Positions 1 through 7,310 of a stretch of DNA of 15,656 nt are shown here, one piece after another. Numbering within the stretch: position 1 is the stretch's first letter; the number at the start of each line of letters is the position of its first letter. The position numbers were made by a program, and so were the translations under genes. This DNA is from Bacteroidota bacterium (GTDB taxonomy: Bacteria; Bacteroidota; Ignavibacteria; Ignavibacteriales; Ignavibacteriaceae). The notes below the pieces were generated by a model, which worked only from the letters and a program-made list of their open reading frames with translations, searched no databases and was not told the DNA's origin. Where the stretch lies: positions 1 to 15,656 of the forward strand of contig JAEYUD010000080.1 of assembly GCA_023433685.1 (NCBI GenBank), written 5' to 3'.

Positions 1-1110
1 ATAAGATACGGCGCGCTTCCTGAACTTGAGAGAAAGCTTAAAGAAGAAACCACCGGTCTTAACAAGATTCAGTCGGGCAAACGCCTGCTGAAAGAGGAAG
101 TTGAGGCGGAGGATGTTGCCGAAATAGTTTCCCGCTGGACGGGCATCCCCGTTACCAGAATGCTTGAGGGAGAGAGGGTTAAACTGATGAACCTCGAGTC
201 ACAGCTTCATAAAAGGGTTGTGGGGCAGGAGGAAGCTGTTTATGCCGTTGCCAACGCAGTTAGAAGATCCCGCGCGGGGCTTCAGGATGCCAATAAACCC
301 ACGGGCTCATTCATCTTCCTTGGAACAACAGGTGTCGGCAAGACCGAACTCGCTAAAGCACTCGCCGAAGCTCTTTTTGACGATGAGCACGCCATGATCA
401 GGATCGACATGTCAGAATACATGGAGAAATTCTCCGTGACCAGGCTTATCGGCGCGCCTCCGGGATATGTCGGCTACGAAGAGGGCGGGCAACTTACGGA
501 AGCTGTCAGACGCCGCCCCTATTCCGTGATCCTCCTCGATGAGATAGAGAAAGCTCACCCCGATGTCTTCAACGTGCTGCTTCAGGTGCTTGACGATGGA
601 AGGTTGACCGATAATCAGGGCAGAACAGTCGATTTTAAGAACACTATCATAATTATGACCTCCAACCTTGGCTCACATCTGATCCAGGAAGCCCTTTCAG
701 GCTCAAATGATGAGGATATCGACTCAATGATGGGTGCCCTCCGGGTTCAGCTCTCGGAGCTCCTGAGGAAAACCATCCGTCCCGAATTCCTCAACAGGAT
801 CGACGATGTGATCCTCTTCAAACCATTGAGGCAATCCGAGATCAGGAAGATAGTGGATATCCAGCTTGAGAGCGTGAAAGAGATGCTCGCGAAAAAAGAG
901 ATCAATTTCTCAATGACCGGGGAAGCTGAAGACTGGCTTGCGAGTCTGGGTTACGATCTTTCTTATGGCGCGCGTCCGCTAAAGCGCACGATTCAAAAGT
1001 ATGTTATCAACCCACTCGCTCAGCTTCTTATAGCCGGTGAGTTTGAAGATGGCGATACTATTGTGGCTGCCGTTGACGACCGTGGCAGGATTGTTTTCCA
1101 CAAAGGATAA
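1..1110 (+). CDS. clpB: ClpB disaggregase, C-terminal part (5' end outside window)
   Basis: The reading frame is open from base 1 and encodes the last 369 residues of the AAA+ chaperone ClpB, which extracts proteins from aggregates together with DnaK in the cytoplasm. The fragment opens in the end of the middle coiled coil (RYGALPELERKL, residues 2-13), then has the conserved linker SRWTGIPV (44-51) and the second nucleotide-binding domain: Walker A GTTGVGKT (108-115), pore loop GYVG (155-158), Walker B VILLDE (176-181), sensor 1 in TSNLG (220-224), arginine finger in PEFLNR (261-266) and sensor 2 GARPLKR (323-329). The linker and coil pattern favour ClpB over ClpC. Family proteins are about 860 residues, so more than half lies upstream. 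Walker A has Thr where ClpB usually has Pro (GPTGVGKT), and still fits GxxxxGK[ST]. An ATG at 160 is internal and not the start. No sigma-32-type or CIRCE element can be judged because the promoter is outside. Confidence 0.96.
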   Translation: MRYGALPELERKLKEETTGLNKIQSGKRLLKEEVEAEDVAEIVSRWTGIPVTRMLEGERVKLMNLESQLHKRVVGQEEAVYAVANAVRRSRAGLQDANKPTGSFIFLGTTGVGKTELAKALAEALFDDEHAMIRIDMSEYMEKFSVTRLIGAPPGYVGYEEGGQLTEAVRRRPYSVILLDEIEKAHPDVFNVLLQVLDDGRLTDNQGRTVDFKNTIIIMTSNLGSHLIQEALSGSNDEDIDSMMGALRVQLSELLRKTIRPEFLNRIDDVILFKPLRQSEIRKIVDIQLESVKEMLAKKEINFSMTGEAEDWLASLGYDLSYGARPLKRTIQKYVINPLAQLLIAGEFEDGDTIVAAVDDRGRIVFHKG

Positions 1111-1125
1111 AACTCCCCTTTTTTT

Positions 1126-1155
1126 CAGAGACCGGGTAAACCAGCCCGGTCTCTG
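1126..1155 (+). terminator. Hairpin after clpB
   Basis: A perfect 11-bp inverted repeat (1126-1136 cagagaccggg, 1145-1155 cccggtctctg) with an 8-nt loop lies 15 bases after the clpB stop. It is strong enough to act as a terminator stem, but no clean T-run follows (atcttcatttctt). A T-tract precedes it instead. It probably ends clpB transcription before the outer-membrane protein gene; the exact mechanism is inferred. Confidence 0.6.
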
Positions 1156-1167
1156 ATCTTCATTTCT

Positions 1168-1175
1168 TATATTTC
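1168..1175 (+). promoter_or_regulatory. Possible -7 box for the Omp85-like gene
   Basis: TATATTTC at 1168-1175 matches the Bacteroidota -7 consensus TAnnTTTG at all fixed positions but the last. It lies 30 bases upstream of the TTG start at 1206 and just after the clpB hairpin. I see no convincing -33 TTTG partner, so this is a weak call. Confidence 0.25.
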
Positions 1176-1205
1176 GGTTCTTTTTTAATAATTAGTTGGT
1201 CCGGC

Positions 1206-3788
1206 TTGAAGTTAAAACATCCCCTCTTCCTCTGTTTACTGTTTACAACCATCATTTCCGCGCAGACAACTGATACCGTTACGGTTGTGGCTGGAGCGGA
1301 ATACTCGGCGGGCGGGTTCCGCAGACTTATCCGCGGAGACTTGTGGAGAAATGTCTGGACAACCCCAATTAAAGCACCGGTTCTGAATCTTGACTCTTTT
1401 GCCGGTGGTCTGACCCCTGAGAAAAAAGGGGGTGGAATGCAGACCAAAACCCTTCACTTCAAAGGAAATGACGGCAGAAAATGGAAATTCCGTTCGGTTA
1501 ACAAGTTTCCGGATGCAACACTTCCACCTGATGTACAGGATACGTGGGTGGCGGAGTATATCAAAGACCAGATCAGCGGCTCCCATCCTGCTGCCCCCCT
1601 CGTATTGGCTCCAATTATGGACTCTCTCGGTATCCTCAACGCCCCGCCATCCATTTGGGTAATGCCTGATGATCCCCGGCTCGGCGAATTCAGGGACGAG
1701 TTTAAAAATCTTTTGGGAACCATTGAAGAAAACCCTGATGACGATGAAATTACCACCTTCGCCAACGCGGAAAAGATCACCTCAACCGAAAAACTTGTCT
1801 TTCGGCTGATGGACAAACCTGATGAAAAGGTGGACGCGGCCGCGTGGCTCACTGCACGGCTGTTCGATGTTTTTGTAAACGACTGGGACCGTCACACGGG
1901 GCAGTGGAAATGGGCAAAATACACAGTTAACGGAAGGGAAGTGTGGCGCCCCATCCCCAAAGACAGGGACAGGGCGTTCTCGAAATTTGACGGTCTGGGC
2001 GGTTTTCTCTCCACTCTAATGATACCTCAGTGGAAAGGATTCAGCAGCGACTATCCCCCAGTAGAGTTTGCCACCTGGAGCGGTCGCTATCTCGACAAGC
2101 GGTTCCTAAGTGAACTGACCCGCCATGAATGGGATTCTGTTACCTCATTTGTTGTCTCGCGTCTCACAAACAGCCTTATTGACACTGCTCTTTCCCGCTT
2201 CCCTGAGGAGTACAAGCAACTCTCGATTCCTGAAATACGTGAAAAATTAGTTTCACGCAGGGATAAACTTGCAGCTTTCTCTGATGAGTATTTTAAATAT
2301 ACCAACTCGGTCGTCGATATTTTCGCCTCCGGCAAAGATGACCGTGTTGATGTAACGCGAACTGACACATCCACCATCATCTCGATTTCAACGTTGAAGA
2401 AAAAGGAGACGGTCAGCTGGTACCGGAAGGAGTTTCCGGGAAGCATAACGGAAGACATCAGGATACATCTGCTCGACGGTGACGACAGGGTGGTTATTAA
2501 AGGGGAAGTCGATTCCGGTCCCCTCATCAGGGTTGATGGCGGGAAAGGCGATGATACATTTGTAGATTCTTCAAAGGTCAGGGGGTGGTTCCTCACCTTC
2601 CTTCCCATTCCAAGGGCGGAGAATAAAAACAGGTTCTACGATGAACCCGGTTCAACGGTTTATTACGGACCCGGTACCAATTTCCACATTGACGATTCAC
2701 CGGCACCTGATGATACACTTGAGTTTATTGAACCAAAGGCGCTGGAGCACGGCAGGGGGTACGGCATTCATCCTGTGCTCGACTTTGGTTCCACGCTCGG
2801 ATTGCAGTTCGGTTTTGGTCCAACCATTACAAATTACGACTTCAAAAAGCGTCCATGGGACTCCCACATGGAGTTTTATGGTTCGTACGCGACAAAAACA
2901 GAGGATTATGATCTCCATTTTATTGGTCACTTCAATTCGATAATCGATGGTGCCACGGTTACCTTCAAAGCCTACAGAAAGGCCGTTGATTTCAACAACT
3001 ATTACGGATTTGGAAACGAAACAACTTACGACAGGGAGCGTTTTGAAGCCGGCGATTACCGGATCATGCGGAAGGCACTTGGCGCGGAAGCGGGGATATC
3101 AATACCGTGGGGTGGAGGTTACTCCAATTATTTCAACTTACGATTTCTTGACCAGCATGTCGGTCTGCCAAACAATTACCTTCTGAACGGATTCCCGGAA
3201 GGTTCATACGGTATCGGCGGGCTCTCGCTTCTTACGTTCAGCACCGGGGTGCTGTTCGACAACCGTGACCACACAGAGCTCCCTCTTTCGGGATGGTATC
3301 TGAAAGCCGGCGGTTCGATCACACCGAAGATATTTAACGCCAGGGATATGTTTTGGTCGGCCAATTTCGACTTGAGGGGTTACCTCCCTCTCGGATTTGT
3401 GAAAAACTCCGCCCTCGCGGTCAGGGTGGTGGGTGAGAAAGTGGGCGGGGTGTACCCTTTCCACATGGCAGCATTTATTGGGGGCTCTAAAAGTCTGAGG
3501 GGTTACAGAAATGAAAGATTTTCGGGGGATGCCTCGCTTTATGGCACGGCTGAATTAAGGCTCGAACTCGGGTCGATTAAAACAATAATCCGCTCAAAGA
3601 TCGGAACGTTTATATTCACGGAAGCCGGCAGGGTGTTCAAGAATGGTGAGGCATCTGATTTGTGGCATGCCTCGAACGGTATCGGAATGTATCTCTCGTT
3701 CCTTGACCGCTCGATCATACTTTCCGGTCACATCGGTATTTCCGGGGAGCAGATAAATGTATCTGCCGGCACATCGGTTAACTTTTAA
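1206..3788 (+). CDS. Outer-membrane protein: kinase-like domain fused to Omp85/BamA-type barrel
   Basis: 860 residues, TTG start at 1206. This start is chosen because it gives a complete signal peptide (Lys-rich N-terminus, hydrophobic core about 6-18, cleavage near SAQ at 18-20), and the next in-frame ATG (1437) would remove it. Residues 25-200 carry the conserved start of a Bacteroidota family (WTTPIKAPVLNL at 51-62, GGGMQT 75-80, RSVNK 96-100, PDDPRLGEF 154-162). Residues 225-258 (NDWDRH at 225-230, PKDRDRAF at 251-258) resemble the catalytic and metal-binding motifs of HipA/FAM20-type kinases (DRH...D.G..F). Residues 418-455 contain LDGDDRV and GGKGDDTFVD, resembling RTX calcium-binding turns. 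From about 515 to 860 is an Omp85-like barrel, with the LRGY signature at 764-767 and a terminal Phe. The likely place is the outer membrane with the soluble part periplasmic. Substrate and kinase activity are unknown; similar proteins are usually annotated only as BamA/TamA-family. The upstream ribosome site is poor. Confidence 0.85.
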   Translation: MKLKHPLFLCLLFTTIISAQTTDTVTVVAGAEYSAGGFRRLIRGDLWRNVWTTPIKAPVLNLDSFAGGLTPEKKGGGMQTKTLHFKGNDGRKWKFRSVNKFPDATLPPDVQDTWVAEYIKDQISGSHPAAPLVLAPIMDSLGILNAPPSIWVMPDDPRLGEFRDEFKNLLGTIEENPDDDEITTFANAEKITSTEKLVFRLMDKPDEKVDAAAWLTARLFDVFVNDWDRHTGQWKWAKYTVNGREVWRPIPKDRDRAFSKFDGLGGFLSTLMIPQWKGFSSDYPPVEFATWSGRYLDKRFLSELTRHEWDSVTSFVVSRLTNSLIDTALSRFPEEYKQLSIPEIREKLVSRRDKLAAFSDEYFKYTNSVVDIFASGKDDRVDVTRTDTSTIISISTLKKKETVSWYRKEFPGSITEDIRIHLLDGDDRVVIKGEVDSGPLIRVDGGKGDDTFVDSSKVRGWFLTFLPIPRAENKNRFYDEPGSTVYYGPGTNFHIDDSPAPDDTLEFIEPKALEHGRGYGIHPVLDFGSTLGLQFGFGPTITNYDFKKRPWDSHMEFYGSYATKTEDYDLHFIGHFNSIIDGATVTFKAYRKAVDFNNYYGFGNETTYDRERFEAGDYRIMRKALGAEAGISIPWGGGYSNYFNLRFLDQHVGLPNNYLLNGFPEGSYGIGGLSLLTFSTGVLFDNRDHTELPLSGWYLKAGGSITPKIFNARDMFWSANFDLRGYLPLGFVKNSALAVRVVGEKVGGVYPFHMAAFIGGSKSLRGYRNERFSGDASLYGTAELRLELGSIKTIIRSKIGTFIFTEAGRVFKNGEASDLWHASNGIGMYLSFLDRSIILSGHIGISGEQINVSAGTSVNF

Positions 3789-3797
3789 TAATAAAAA

Positions 3798-3875
3798 AGT
3801 GGTTAGTCCGCCGCAGTAGACTGGTGGAATCACGCAGAGCATCTTTGCGACTAACCACTAATCCGCCGGCGCGGA
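3798..3875. repeat. Tandem REP-like palindromes in convergent intergenic region
   Basis: Between the convergent stops at 3788 and 3892, a perfect 11-bp inverted repeat (3798-3808 agtggttagtc, 3849-3859 gactaaccact) encloses 40 bases. A second hairpin follows at once (tccgc 3862-3866, gcgga 3871-3875, 4-nt loop). The core tagtccgccg (3804-3813) recurs as taatccgccg near 3859-3868, so two related GC-rich palindromic units sit side by side. This could be a bidirectional terminator, but the repeated core suggests a dispersed REP-like element. Copy number elsewhere in the genome cannot be seen here. Confidence 0.5.
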
Positions 3876-3891
3876 CCAATCTCTAAAAATC

Positions 3892-4893
3892 CTACATAAA
3901 ATTAAAGAAACCGCCCTCTTCTTCTTCCTCATCGGAATCGGTTGCTTTTTTCTTCGGCTTTTTCTGATACTTCAGGGTGTTCCTTTCCCAGAAAACCCCG
4001 TCGAAATATCCCTGGATCGTGTTGTCGTTCTCCACCTGTTCGAGCCGGTACTCCGCGGTAGCCGCGTAGGTTCTGTCGATCTCAATACCCACGAAATGCC
4101 TGTTCAGTTTTTTCGCCACCACTGATGAGGTCCCCGACCCAAGGAACGGATCGAACACCACATCCCCCTCGTTTGAGGAGGCAAGTATCAGCTTGGCAAT
4201 AAGTTTTTCAGGTTTTTGTGTCGGGTGATCAGTGTTTTCTGCCATCGACCAATAAGGGATCGTGATATCGGTCCAGATATTCGATGGGTGAGTCATCCTG
4301 AAACGGCCCTCTTCAGAGTCTGACCAGTCTTTTGGTTCACCATCCTCCTTGTAGGGGGCTATAACAGCACGTTTTTCTTTAACGGCTTCGAGGTTGAAGG
4401 TGTAATCATTGCCATTGGTGAAGAACCAGATGTCTTCCATGGCGTTTTTCCAGTTTTTGCTGGCACCACGTCCCTTGTCCCTCTGCCAGGTAATCCTGTT
4501 CCTCAATTTAAAATATTCATTCGCCACGGCGAAGATCGAGAGTGAACTCACATAGTCGCCGCAGATGTAGATGGATGCCTCAGGTTTCAGAAGCCTGATC
4601 ATCTGAGGCAGCCAGCTCCTGAGATAAGTTGAATATTCTTCAACAGGTATTTTTTTAAATTTTGACGAACCAAAGTCGCGATCCAGATTGTAAGGCGGAT
4701 CAAGGATCAGGAGATCGACAAATCCGTCAGGCAGATACTTGATCACGTCGAAGAGGTTCCGGTTGATCGTTTTGTCAAGTATGTCATCGATCGTGACGGG
4801 AGCATCAAGATTGATCAGACCTTCAGAGTATTGCTCTATCTGATTTTCGGTGAGTGCTATCGTCTTGTTTCTTTTCGCCTTTGAAGGAGGCAT
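3892..4893 (-). CDS. Site-specific DNA amino-methyltransferase, beta class (probably N6-adenine)
   Basis: 333 residues. The protein transfers a methyl group from S-adenosylmethionine to an exocyclic amino group of DNA. The catalytic motif IV DPPYN (residues 65-69) comes before the AdoMet-binding motif I FDPFLGSGTSS (about 246-256). This order defines the beta group of N4/N6 methyltransferases (PF01555), and DPPY favours adenine. Between them are KGRGASKNWKNAMEDIWFFT and HPTQKPEKL (about 225-233), typical of this family, plus a short target-recognition segment. The recognition site cannot be read. The C-terminus is unusual: a Lys-rich stretch (KKPKKK), then DSDEEEEEGG, ending FFNFM. The ATG at 4893 has a good ribosome site (AGGAG at 4903-4899, 5-nt spacing). 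No restriction endonuclease gene is adjacent, so it looks like a solitary methyltransferase with a regulatory or protective role. Confidence 0.93.
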   Translation of the reverse strand: MPPSKAKRNKTIALTENQIEQYSEGLINLDAPVTIDDILDKTINRNLFDVIKYLPDGFVDLLILDPPYNLDRDFGSSKFKKIPVEEYSTYLRSWLPQMIRLLKPEASIYICGDYVSSLSIFAVANEYFKLRNRITWQRDKGRGASKNWKNAMEDIWFFTNGNDYTFNLEAVKEKRAVIAPYKEDGEPKDWSDSEEGRFRMTHPSNIWTDITIPYWSMAENTDHPTQKPEKLIAKLILASSNEGDVVFDPFLGSGTSSVVAKKLNRHFVGIEIDRTYAATAEYRLEQVENDNTIQGYFDGVFWERNTLKYQKKPKKKATDSDEEEEEGGFFNFM

Positions 4894-4922
4894 GTTAACT
4901 CCTAATTTTTATCTACTTGCTG

Positions 4923-4930
4923 CAAATATA
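4923..4930 (-). promoter_or_regulatory. TAnnTTTG box upstream of the methyltransferase
   Basis: TATATTTG on the minus strand, 29 bases upstream of the ATG, fits the Bacteroidota -7 consensus TAnnTTTG. A -33 TTTG at the expected distance is not evident. The surrounding sequence (4906-4980) is very AT-rich, as expected of a promoter. Confidence 0.4.
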
Positions 4931-4983
4931 CACTTATATCTATAAAAATGTTTATTTGCGGCATTTTGTTCCAAATTTAATCA

Positions 4984-5044
4984 CAAAGGCACAAAGACAC
5001 GATCGAAGGGATTAAGAACTCCCTTTTGTGTCTTTGTGTCTTTG
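4984..5044. repeat. Long intergenic hairpin with (CTTTGTGT)-type tandem core
   Basis: Two 17-nt arms (4984-5000 and 5028-5044) pair with one mismatch. Inside them a second stem (aaggga 5006-5011, tccctt 5020-5025) closes an 8-nt loop. The right arm is also a tandem repeat of an 8-nt unit (ctttgtgt). It begins 10 bases beyond the stop of the GH13 gene (minus strand) and ends about 54 bases before the methyltransferase TAnnTTTG box. It could end GH13 transcription, but there is no U-tract after it on that strand. I recall similar ctttgtg-rich palindromes in Bacteroidota intergenic regions; that is memory, not a search. Confidence 0.6.
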
Positions 5045-5053
5045 CTGTTACAA

Positions 5054-7120
5054 TTATATTTTTTTCCGCAGAACAACGCCCGATGAAGCGGGGAGAGTGA
5101 TCTTTCCTTTGGCAGTGCCGAGGCTTTTTGTGCCTGCTTTCTCACCATTCACCAGTATCTCAAAGCTCCCTTTGGGGAGGGTGAATTCAATCTGTTTGTC
5201 GCGGTTCGCGTTGAAAAGCACCACAAAATGCTCTTTCCCGTGAGTCACCTCGTAACCGAGCGTGAATTCATCTTTCAGATCCATGAATTTCACTTCTTCA
5301 TATTCCGCGTGCCTGAAGGCTTTGTAGGTTGAGCGGAGTTTGCCGAGCCCCGAGTAGTAGTTTACTAATTCCTTGTTAAGGTCGGCATGTTTATAATTGA
5401 TGTAGTTCACCTCGTTGTCTTTGTCGTAGGTGTTGTGGTCAACTTTCCCGCGGAGAGGGTCGTTCACATCAATATCCGCGGGTACCACTTTCGATCTCGC
5501 GAACTCCTGGCCGGCGTGGATCATTGTCATGCCTTGTGAAGTGTAGAGGAAGAGGGCGCCGAGTTTGTTCAGCTTCATCTGTTCCGCGGTGAGTTTCGCG
5601 TTTTTGTCGATATCAAGCACGGTTTCCCCTTCTTTCAGGTCACCAAGTCCGATTCTTATAAAATCACCGAGGGTGTATCCATCGTGCGCTTCAAGATAGT
5701 TAACTGAATGTTCTTTCTTGCGGAAAAGCCCTTTGTCATCCCGCGCGAGCGTGCCGTTAACGTAGCTTTTGATTCTTTCAGGGGAATTGTCGCCGAACCA
5801 TTTGGCAAATATCCAGCCGTGGTTGTTCTTTGGGTTTTCGCCCTTCACGCCGTTTCTTATCTGGTCGTTCCAGGCCCCCCATTCTCTTTCAGAGAAGCCT
5901 TTGGGGTCATATCCACCACCCCAGGGTTCGCAAACTATCACCACATCAGGATTTACCTTCCTTAGTTCCTTGCTTATCTCTTCAACCGTTACCCAGTCGA
6001 TGAGCTTCCCGAGATCAAATCTGAAACCATCAACATGGTACTCGTTCATCCAGTGGATGAGGCTTTCAACTATCAGCCGGCGGGCCATCGGGGCCTCGGT
6101 TCTGAAGTCGTTTCCGCAGCCGCTTTCAGCTTTGAAACTGCCGTCCGGGTTCAGTCTGAAGTAATATTTCGGATCGATCTCTTTGAAACTGCCGAGTTCA
6201 TACTCTGAAATGTGGTTGTAAACCACGTCCATCATTACGCCAATACCTTCTTTATGGAAGGCGTGCACCATTTCCTTGAACTGATTGCGGGCTTTGTCAT
6301 GCTGCCCCATCCATTGGTTCCAGCGGAATTTCGACCAGTCTTCAGCGTAATAGGTTTCGGGGGCAAAGAAGGCGGCAGTCATATAGCCCCAATGGTTTCT
6401 TTCGTAGTTGTTCCAGGTATTGAAGCGACCCGACATCGAATCCTTGAACGGAATCTCGACATTTCCGAACTCCTGAGCGGGGAGCAATTCAATTGTGTTA
6501 ACATTGAGGGATTTGATGTAGTCAATACCTCCCTTTATCCCTTTTTCTATAAGTCCCTTGTAGGTTCCCGGTTTCTTCGCGCCGGAAGAGGGGTGCGCGG
6601 TCTGATCGCGGAGGTGCATTTCATAGACTATCAGGTCACGCCAGTCGCGCTGCATCCATTTGCTTTTCTTCTCTTTTCCCCAGTCAAAGTCACCTTCTTT
6701 AACCACGATCCCTTTTCTTGGATTCATGTAGGTATTAAAAGTTGCCACGGATTTGGCGTAGGGGTCAAGAATAAGAATTTTCGATTTTTTAGCGATGTCA
6801 TCTTCAGGGTTGATTATCACATAGCCGTAGAATAAGCCGTATTGCTCACCTTGTATCGAGGTTTCCCAGACTCCATCCTTGTCTTTGGTCATCCCGAGCT
6901 CCTGGCCGGTTTCATCTTCAACGGTCTTGAACACCTTCAGAGTGGCGGAAGTTGCCCTTGGTGCAAAAACACGGAAAAGGGTGTTGCCATTCTCAACAAA
7001 AGCTCCGAGCTTTTTGTCGGACCGGGCATTCATAAAATCATCGGCTTTCTGAGCTTTTACTACTGTGTGCGACATTATGATCATCACCACTAAAATTGGA
7101 AAAATTTTGATTCGTGACAT
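5054..7120 (-). CDS. Exported GH13 glycoside hydrolase, pullulanase/debranching type
   Basis: 688 residues with a signal peptide (basic start MSRIK, hydrophobic 7-17, cleavage near KAQ at 22-24). A CBM48/E-set-like domain spans about 36-150 (GNTLFRVFAPRATSATLKVF), followed by the GH13 barrel with its four conserved regions: DVVYNH (298-303), GFRFDL (365-370, nucleophile Asp369), CEPW (397-400, acid/base Glu398) and AHD (478-480, stabilising Asp480). NHWGYM (242-247) stands where type I pullulanases have YNWGYDP, and the overall order resembles pullulanases and glycogen-debranching enzymes that cut alpha-1,6 bonds. The C-terminal beta domain is about 600-688. The likely role is breakdown of starch- or glycogen-type polymers in the periplasm or outside. 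It has no type IX secretion tail, unlike its upstream neighbour. The start ATG has only a weak GGA ribosome site. Exact substrate is not certain. Confidence 0.93.
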   Translation of the reverse strand: MSRIKIFPILVVMIIMSHTVVKAQKADDFMNARSDKKLGAFVENGNTLFRVFAPRATSATLKVFKTVEDETGQELGMTKDKDGVWETSIQGEQYGLFYGYVIINPEDDIAKKSKILILDPYAKSVATFNTYMNPRKGIVVKEGDFDWGKEKKSKWMQRDWRDLIVYEMHLRDQTAHPSSGAKKPGTYKGLIEKGIKGGIDYIKSLNVNTIELLPAQEFGNVEIPFKDSMSGRFNTWNNYERNHWGYMTAAFFAPETYYAEDWSKFRWNQWMGQHDKARNQFKEMVHAFHKEGIGVMMDVVYNHISEYELGSFKEIDPKYYFRLNPDGSFKAESGCGNDFRTEAPMARRLIVESLIHWMNEYHVDGFRFDLGKLIDWVTVEEISKELRKVNPDVVIVCEPWGGGYDPKGFSEREWGAWNDQIRNGVKGENPKNNHGWIFAKWFGDNSPERIKSYVNGTLARDDKGLFRKKEHSVNYLEAHDGYTLGDFIRIGLGDLKEGETVLDIDKNAKLTAEQMKLNKLGALFLYTSQGMTMIHAGQEFARSKVVPADIDVNDPLRGKVDHNTYDKDNEVNYINYKHADLNKELVNYYSGLGKLRSTYKAFRHAEYEEVKFMDLKDEFTLGYEVTHGKEHFVVLFNANRDKQIEFTLPKGSFEILVNGEKAGTKSLGTAKGKITLPASSGVVLRKKI

Positions 7121-7161
7121 AGTTTATGATCCAGTTTGTTTTTTTTAGAATAACGGGAAGT

Positions 7162-7169
7162 CAAAATTA
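7162..7169 (-). promoter_or_regulatory. TAnnTTTG box upstream of the GH13 gene
   Basis: TAATTTTG on the minus strand, 41 bases before the GH13 ATG, matches TAnnTTTG. It lies downstream of the hairpin at 7238-7279, which suggests GH13 has its own promoter rather than depending only on read-through. No clear -33 element is visible. Confidence 0.3.
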
Positions 7170-7237
7170 ACAAAAAGAGGGGAGATATATGTCCGAAAGG
7201 GGGTACAGGATGAGATGGCAGGAGGCTTTAAACGGCA

Positions 7238-7279
7238 AAAGGAACGGCGATTTTCCGGCGGAAAACTGACCGTTCCTTT
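7238..7279 (-). terminator. Nested hairpin terminator after the T9SS cargo gene
   Basis: A perfect 10-bp outer stem (7238-7247 aaaggaacgg, 7270-7279 ccgttccttt) holds an inner 7-bp palindrome (ttttccg 7251-7257, cggaaaa 7259-7265). It starts 31 bases after the stop at 7311, reading the minus strand, and the distal arm ends in CCTTTTG. It probably separates the sorting-tail protein from the GH13 gene. Confidence 0.6.
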
Positions 7280-7310
7280 GAACCTTTACTTTTTCACATT
7301 CTTTTGATTT

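Noticed and set aside
160..162. ATG at 160 as a clpB start (ClpB-short-like internal start)
   Set aside because: The open frame and conserved ClpB sequence continue upstream to base 1, so the ATG is internal. It is not at the position where the known short ClpB form begins.
2087..2608. 173-codon open frame on the minus strand
   Set aside because: It is opposite the kinase-like/Omp85 gene and gives a low-complexity Ser/Arg-rich translation without motifs.
3892..4893. Restriction-modification system around the methyltransferase
   Set aside because: Both neighbours are unrelated genes (an outer-membrane protein and GH13), and no endonuclease or specificity gene is present in the window.
5028..5044. 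Possible CRISPR-like or minisatellite array from ctttgtgt units
   Set aside because: Only about three units occur without spacers, and the segment is one arm of a hairpin, so it is not an array.
6212..6835. 207-codon open frame on the plus strand
   Set aside because: It lies wholly opposite the GH13 gene, whose catalytic motifs are intact, and its translation shows no family pattern. It is an antisense shadow of the codon usage.
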